The notes beneath the pieces were generated by a model, which was not told where the DNA came from, ran no database searches, and saw only the letters and a list, made by a program, of their open reading frames with translations. Positions 52,378 to 56,521 of a stretch of 56,521 nucleotides of DNA are shown here, piece after piece; the first letter of the stretch is position 1, and each line of letters opens with the position of its first letter. This DNA comes from an uncultured Leifsonia sp. (GTDB lineage Bacteria; Actinomycetota; Actinomycetes; Actinomycetales; Microbacteriaceae): the NCBI RefSeq assembly GCF_945957465.1, contig NZ_CAMFLC010000025.1, positions 1 to 56,521 of the forward strand, in the 5' to 3' direction. A program made the translations under genes and the position numbers.

Positions 52378-53676
52378 TCAGTGCTGCACGAGACGTTCGT
52401 ACCAGCTCAGCGCGGACTGGTCGGTCAGGCTCGCGACCTGGTCGACGACCACCCGCTTGCGCTCACGATCGTTCGCGGCCTGGCGCCAATCCTCCTGGAA
52501 TCCCGGGTCGAGCTCCTGCGGACCGCGCGCCAGGAGGATATCGGCCAGCGTGGAGAGGATCTGCCGCTGCTGGGCGTAGATGGGCTGGCGCGTGTTACGG
52601 GACATCACGAACGTGGCGACGATGCCTTTCAGCACGGCGATCTCGGCGCGGATCGAGTCGGGCACGACGACGTCGGCACCGAACCGGGGCAACTCCACGC
52701 CGCCGGCCGTCAGCTTCGTCTCGTGGACAGCAGCATGCGCGAACCGGCCGATCAGCTGGCTTGTGAGGTTCTTCAAGTGCGCCTGCGCCCGCCGACTGCC
52801 GTTCCAGCCCTCGAGCCAGATGTCGAGGCTGTCGAGCCGGTCGAACGCCGCGATGAGTTCGTCGTGGCTGAACTCGCCGCCCACCCACTCGTACATCGAG
52901 CGCACGAGGTCGTCGTGGTCGACGCGGCTGCTCAGCGCCGCCACGTCGATGTAGCCGTTGACGACGGCGTCCTCGAAGTCGTGCACCGAGTATGCGATGT
53001 CGTCGGAGAGGTCCATCACCTGGGCCTCGATGCAGCGGGTGCGCTCCGGAGCGCCGTCGCGCATCCACTCGAAGACGGCGTGGTCGTCGGCGTAGAAGCC
53101 GAACTTGGCACGGCCGCTCGGGTCGGCGACGGAGTGCGACTCCGGCCACGGGTACTTGCAGCTGGCGTCGAGGCTGGCGCGCGTCAGGTTGAGGCCGTAG
53201 GCCCGCCCGTCGCGGCCGAAGACCTTCGGTTCGAGGCGCGTCAACAGGCGCAGCGTCTGTGCGTTGCCCTCGAAGCCGCCGATGTCCTCCGCCCACGCGT
53301 TCAGGGCGCGCTCGCCGTTGTGGCCGAACGGCGGGTGACCGATGTCGTGCGCGAGGCATGCGGTGTCGACGATGTCCGGGTCGAGGCCGAGACTGGTCGC
53401 GAGTTCGCGGCCGACCTGGGCGACCTCCAGCGAGTGCGTGAGGCGGTTGCGGGCGAAGTCGAGGCCCGCCGTCGGGCTGAGCACCTGCGTCTTCGCGGCG
53501 AGCCGGCGCAGGGCGCTCGAGTGCAGCAGCCGCGCGCGGTCGCGCGCGAAGTCGCTGCGTCGGCTGGAGTGGTGCTCGGGCAGCCAGCGCTCGCGGTCCC
53601 GTTCGCTGTAGCCCGCGGCGGGAGTCGCGCCCGCACCGGTCTGAGCCGAGGTCGACCGCGTCGCGCTATCCGCCAC
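52378..53676 (-). CDS. dgt: Deoxyguanosinetriphosphate triphosphohydrolase-like protein
   Basis: A 432-aa HD-domain hydrolase that removes triphosphate from dGTP or other dNTPs. Metal-binding residues are seen in RLTHSLEVAQVGRE and LAHDIGHPPFGHNGERAL, followed by a further Asp in LSDDIAYSVHDFED. The GTG start lies inside the last 11 bases of dus, with GGAGGTG 8-10 nt before it, so the two are translationally coupled. A longer frame would overlap dus extensively and is unlikely. dNTP-pool control near dnaG is functionally coherent. Confidence 0.9.
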   Translation of the reverse strand: MADSATRSTSAQTGAGATPAAGYSERDRERWLPEHHSSRRSDFARDRARLLHSSALRRLAAKTQVLSPTAGLDFARNRLTHSLEVAQVGRELATSLGLDPDIVDTACLAHDIGHPPFGHNGERALNAWAEDIGGFEGNAQTLRLLTRLEPKVFGRDGRAYGLNLTRASLDASCKYPWPESHSVADPSGRAKFGFYADDHAVFEWMRDGAPERTRCIEAQVMDLSDDIAYSVHDFEDAVVNGYIDVAALSSRVDHDDLVRSMYEWVGGEFSHDELIAAFDRLDSLDIWLEGWNGSRRAQAHLKNLTSQLIGRFAHAAVHETKLTAGGVELPRFGADVVVPDSIRAEIAVLKGIVATFVMSRNTRQPIYAQQRQILSTLADILLARGPQELDPGFQEDWRQAANDRERKRVVVDQVASLTDQSALSWYERLVQH

Positions 53677-54895
53677 TGTTGTGCACCTCCGCCTCGGCGA
53701 TCTCGGCCCGGGCGCTCCCGGCGAGCTCCCGGCTGTCCAGCCAGCCCTCGGGGAGGGCGGGGCGCTTGGGCGAACCGGCGCGCCCGCGCTGGCCCTCCGC
53801 CGCCTCGCCCGGATACTCCTGGCTCCAGTCGAGCGTGGCGAGCAGGTCGTCCAGGTGCGCCAGCGTGTCGACGGTCGCCAGGCTCGCGCGCAGGTCGCCG
53901 CCGACCGGGTAGCCCTTGAAGTACCAGGCGACATGCTTGCGGATGTCGCGGCAGCCGCGCTCTTCGCTCTCGAAGAACTCCACGAGGAGCTCCGCGTGAC
54001 GGCGGAACGTCGCGGCCACCTGCCCGAGGGTGGGATGTGCCTGCGCCCGTGCGGCTTCCTCGGCCGTCAGCTCTCCGGCCCTGGCGCGGAACGCCGCGGC
54101 GAGATCGCCGAACAGCCAGGGGCGACCGAGGCATCCTCGCCCCACCACCACACCGTCGCAACCGGTCTCCTCGACCATGCGGATCGCATCGGCGGCCGAC
54201 CAGATGTCGCCGTTGCCGAGCACGGGCGTTGCGGTGATCGTCTCTTTGAGCTTCGCGATCGCGGCCCAGTCGGCGTGGCCCGAGTAGAACTCGGCAGCCG
54301 TGCGGGCGTGCAGCGCGATCGACGCCACACCGGCGCCCTCGGCCGCCTTGCCCGCCTCGAGATAGGTGAGGTGGTCGCCGTCGATACCCGTGCGCATCTT
54401 GACCGTCAGCGGGATGTCGCCCGCCGCCGCGACGGCGCCTTCCACGATCTCTCGGAAGTGGTTCAGCTTCCAGGGGAGGGCGGCTCCGCCGCCCTTGCGC
54501 GTGACCTTGGGCACGGGGCAGCCGAAGTTGAGGTCGATGTGGTCGGCGCGATCCTCAGCCACGAGCATCGTGACGGCCTCGCGGACGGTCTTGGGGTCGA
54601 CGCCGTAGAGCTGGATGCTGCGTGGCGTCTCCGACTCGTGGTGGGTGATCAGGCGCAGGGACTCCGGCGTGCGCTCGACGAGCGCGCGAGAGGTGATCAT
54701 CTCGCTCACGTACAGACCCGCCCCGAACTCGCGGCAGAGCCGACGGAAGGCGGTGTTCGTGATCCCCGCCATGGGCGCGAGCACGACCGGCACGTCGAGC
54801 GTCAGTGGGCCGATGGTCAGGCGAGAACCCGGATCGGCAGGGCGGGAGCTCGGATCCGTGCGGGAGGCTAGGGTTGCGGTAGTAGACATCTGCAT
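53666..54895 (-). CDS. dus: tRNA-dihydrouridine synthase (DusB-like)
   Basis: A 409-aa FMN enzyme reducing uridines in tRNA. The TIM-barrel shows LAPMAGITNTAFRRL, NFGCPVPKVTRKGGGAAL with catalytic Cys, VKMRTGID, IALHARTAAEFY and VVGRGCLGRPWLF for phosphate binding. A longer C-terminal tail than usual carries Gly/Arg/Pro. ATG start has GGGAGAATCG immediately upstream. Divergent from the ybaK-like gene with only 27 bp between starts, so the two promoters must overlap coding DNA or each other. Confidence 0.92.
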   Translation of the reverse strand: MQMSTTATLASRTDPSSRPADPGSRLTIGPLTLDVPVVLAPMAGITNTAFRRLCREFGAGLYVSEMITSRALVERTPESLRLITHHESETPRSIQLYGVDPKTVREAVTMLVAEDRADHIDLNFGCPVPKVTRKGGGAALPWKLNHFREIVEGAVAAAGDIPLTVKMRTGIDGDHLTYLEAGKAAEGAGVASIALHARTAAEFYSGHADWAAIAKLKETITATPVLGNGDIWSAADAIRMVEETGCDGVVVGRGCLGRPWLFGDLAAAFRARAGELTAEEAARAQAHPTLGQVAATFRRHAELLVEFFESEERGCRDIRKHVAWYFKGYPVGGDLRASLATVDTLAHLDDLLATLDWSQEYPGEAAEGQRGRAGSPKRPALPEGWLDSRELAGSARAEIAEAEVHNSGG

Positions 54896-54922
54896 CGATT
54901 CTCCCAGAAAGCGCGCTGACAC

Positions 54923-55420
54923 ATGGCCGAGAGCCCGGAAGTTGTGGAACCTCGCGCCGGACGTCGGCGTGTGGAGGACGATGCCGCCGCCCGCGGCATC
55001 CCGATTCGCATCGTCGAGCGGCCCGCCGCCCGCAGCCTGGAGGAGGCGGCCGAACTGCTCGGCATCCAACCTGGCGACATCGTGAAGACCCTCGTGGTGA
55101 AGCGCAGCGACGACACCTTCGTGTTCGCGCTGGTCCCGGGCGGCCGCAAGATCTCCTGGCCCAAGCTGCGGGCGGTACTGCACGTCAACAAGCTGCAGCT
55201 GCCGGACGCATCGGTCGCGCTCGCGGCGACCGGCTACGAGCGCGGCACGATCACGCCGTTCGGCAGCACGACCGCGTGGCCCGTGATCGCCGACGAGACC
55301 GTCGCAGGCCGCACCGTCTCGATGGGCGCCGGCGAGCACGGCTACTCGCTCTTCGTCGATGCCGACGTCCTCCTCGCCGGCTTCTCCGCCACCGTCGCAG
55401 ACATCACCGATCCCGAGTAG
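54923..55420 (+). CDS. YbaK/ProX-type aminoacyl-tRNA deacylase
   Basis: A 165-aa editing-domain protein expected to hydrolyse mischarged aminoacyl-tRNAs. The YbaK signature is seen as GDIVKTLVVKRSDD with the conserved Lys, FVFALVPGGRKISWPKLRAV and GERGTITPFGS-like (here YERGTITPFGS). Length is right for the free-standing family. Specificity (Cys-tRNA-Pro or other) cannot be assigned. Divergent from dus with a 27-bp intergenic space. Confidence 0.85.
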   Translation: MAESPEVVEPRAGRRRVEDDAAARGIPIRIVERPAARSLEEAAELLGIQPGDIVKTLVVKRSDDTFVFALVPGGRKISWPKLRAVLHVNKLQLPDASVALAATGYERGTITPFGSTTAWPVIADETVAGRTVSMGAGEHGYSLFVDADVLLAGFSATVADITDPE

Positions 55421-55450
55421 CCGCGACTCCGGGCAAGCGGGGACTCGACA

Positions 55451-55466
55451 CGCCGCTATCGCGGCG
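55451..55466 (+). terminator. Small hairpin after the YbaK-like gene
   Basis: CGCCGC-TATC-GCGGCG, a 6-bp stem with a 4-nt loop about 30 bp after the stop; no U-tract. Weak evidence for termination. Confidence 0.4.
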
Positions 55467-55551
55467 CCTCGGCGGCATGTCGTGACCCCTCTTCGAATCT
55501 CAGCCTGTGGACAACGTCGATCGACGTGCGTCGGGTCGGCAGGCTGAGGGT

Positions 55552-56472
55552 ATGCGCTCCCTTGAACCGCTTCCGCCCATCCATCGCTCGCCGGCGTTCT
55601 CCGTCTCGGCGGCTGCGGCGGCAGGCGTGTCGAGTTCTCGACTCCGCAGATCCGACCTCGTGGCGCCGTTCCACGGTTCGCGAATCCCGGCCGCGAGCTT
55701 CGACGGCGGCTTCCGCTCACGCTGCGTCGCGTACCGCGCGGTCATGCATCCGGAACACTGCTTCAGCCACGCCACCGCTGCGATCATCTACGGGCTCTCC
55801 GTGCCGCGGCGGATGCAGGAGGAGGCCGAGCTTCACGTCTGTGCGCTGAACAGCGGCCGGGCGCCGCGAAGCACGGGCGTTATCGGGCACAAGTCGAAGC
55901 TCATCGCTGACGACGTGCGAGTCCACGCGGGGCTGCGCGTCCCGGGAGTCGAACATGTGCTCTGCCAGCTCGCCGCATCACTGACCGTGGAAGAGCTGGT
56001 CATCGCGGGCGATTCGTGCGTCCGGCGCACGAATCCCCTCTCGTCCCCGTCTCGTCTCCGCGCCACCGCCGAATCCGCACGCAATCGACCGGGTGCGGGC
56101 GCTCTTCGCTCTGCGCTGGAGCGCGTGCGCATCGACACGGATTCCGCGATGGAGACCGTCCTCCGACTGGCTCTGGTAGACGGGGGGCTTCCGGAACCTG
56201 TCGTGAATCGTCCCATCCAGGTGGGTTCCGGGGTCGAACTGCACGGCGACCTCGTCTACGTCGAGAAGCGTGTCGTCGTCGAGTATGACGGTGACCACCA
56301 TCGCACGGAGCAACGGCAATACGACCTCGACGTCGACCGGATCTGGGCGCTCGAGGCCTCCGGCTGGCGCGTCATCCGGGTCAACCGTTCGCATCTCGCC
56401 AATCGAGCGTCGCTCGCCGTAGCGCGAGTACGCGCTGCGCTTGCCGAGCGGGGACGCAACACGCCGTATTGA
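55552..56472 (+). CDS. DUF559/AbiEi-like protein with C-terminal nuclease-type domain
   Basis: A 306-aa protein common in Micrococcales. An N-terminal winged-helix-like part (SVSAAAAAGVSSSRLRRSDL) resembles the AbiEi antitoxin family as I recall it; the C-terminal 100 aa form an endonuclease-like fold with VELHGDLVYVEKRVVVEYDG and WALEASGWRVIRVNRSHL, giving D...E-x-D. A toxin partner is not visible because the contig ends here. ATG with GAGGGT upstream is taken; a GTG 15 codons earlier is possible. The TGA at 56470-56472 is two bases before the adapter, so the true end is probably genomic. Confidence 0.65.
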   Translation: MRSLEPLPPIHRSPAFSVSAAAAAGVSSSRLRRSDLVAPFHGSRIPAASFDGGFRSRCVAYRAVMHPEHCFSHATAAIIYGLSVPRRMQEEAELHVCALNSGRAPRSTGVIGHKSKLIADDVRVHAGLRVPGVEHVLCQLAASLTVEELVIAGDSCVRRTNPLSSPSRLRATAESARNRPGAGALRSALERVRIDTDSAMETVLRLALVDGGLPEPVVNRPIQVGSGVELHGDLVYVEKRVVVEYDGDHHRTEQRQYDLDVDRIWALEASGWRVIRVNRSHLANRASLAVARVRAALAERGRNTPY

Positions 56473-56474
56473 CG

Positions 56475-56521
56475 CTGTCTCTTATACACATCTGACGCTG
56501 CCGACGATCGCATAAGTGTAG
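56475..56521. other. Illumina Nextera adapter read-through at the contig end
   Basis: CTGTCTCTTATACACATCTG (56475-56494) and GACGCTGCCGACGA (to 56507) are the reverse complement of the Nextera read-1 adapter. TCGCATAA (56508-56515) fits an i5 index and GTGTAG (56516-56521) the start of P5. This is a sequencing artefact and carries no biological information. Confidence 0.98.

Overview
The window is a high-GC actinobacterial chromosomal contig, most likely Microbacteriaceae (Micrococcales). The evidence is a homodimeric aceE followed by a fasR-fabD-fabH-acpP-fabF-DUF3145 block, a dnaG/dgt/dus block, an LAxTG-type sortase signal, many GTG starts, and at least 14 genes that look leaderless (a TANNNT-type -10 box 6-7 nt before the start codon). 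I name no species. The last 47 bases (56475-56521) are not genomic: they match the Illumina Nextera adapter, an index and the start of P5, so this is a draft-assembly contig end.

Layout. 0.2-1.3 kb: CmtR-like Cd/Pb repressor with a CDF metal exporter. 1.6-6.4 kb: one giant sortase-anchored adhesin with ten Ig-like repeats. 6.5-9.8 kb: a self-regulated ArsR/AHSA1/DHFR-like operon, a class II glutamine amidotransferase and a secreted M23 peptidase. 9.8-14.1 kb: two universal stress proteins around a VOC protein, a zinc-ribbon/nuclease-like protein, a steroid-5-alpha-reductase-like membrane protein, tRNA-Val and an AhpE-like peroxiredoxin. 14.2-22.6 kb: pyruvate dehydrogenase E1 (acetyl-CoA supply), then the FasR regulator and the type II fatty-acid synthase genes, ended by a strong terminator. 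22.7-28.6 kb: PadR regulator, DUF1684, a family-A polymerase, a beta-flower protein, two NUDIX proteins, a K+ channel and a Lys/Ala-rich protein with a Rho_N-like tail.

28.6-34.0 kb holds the most interesting system: a 1325-aa NRPS-like protein with the architecture of epsilon-poly-L-lysine synthetase (adenylation, carrier, six membrane segments, three tandem soluble domains), coupled by an ATGA overlap to an M1 zinc aminopeptidase. It sits behind a leaderless promoter overlaid by a 17-nt palindrome. Its hand-extracted specificity residues read D-A-E-S-I-G-T-V-V-K, close to a known lysine code. The pair is a candidate synthesis and trimming module for a cationic amino-acid homopolymer.

34.0-42.5 kb: tRNA-Met, a GT4 glycosyltransferase, a DMT/NIPA-like transporter, peptide deformylase, a histidine-kinase-like protein lacking its phospho-acceptor His, a SHOCT membrane protein, a complete NarL-type two-component system with a shared palindrome near both its own operon and the SHOCT gene, tRNA-Asn, and a D-2-hydroxyacid dehydrogenase. 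42.5-49.0 kb: a dipeptide/oligopeptide ABC importer operon (binding lipoprotein, two permeases, a fused double ATPase and an extra single ATPase). 49.2-56.5 kb: dnaG, a DUF4282 protein, dgt, dus, a YbaK-type deacylase and a DUF559-like protein that ends just before the adapter.
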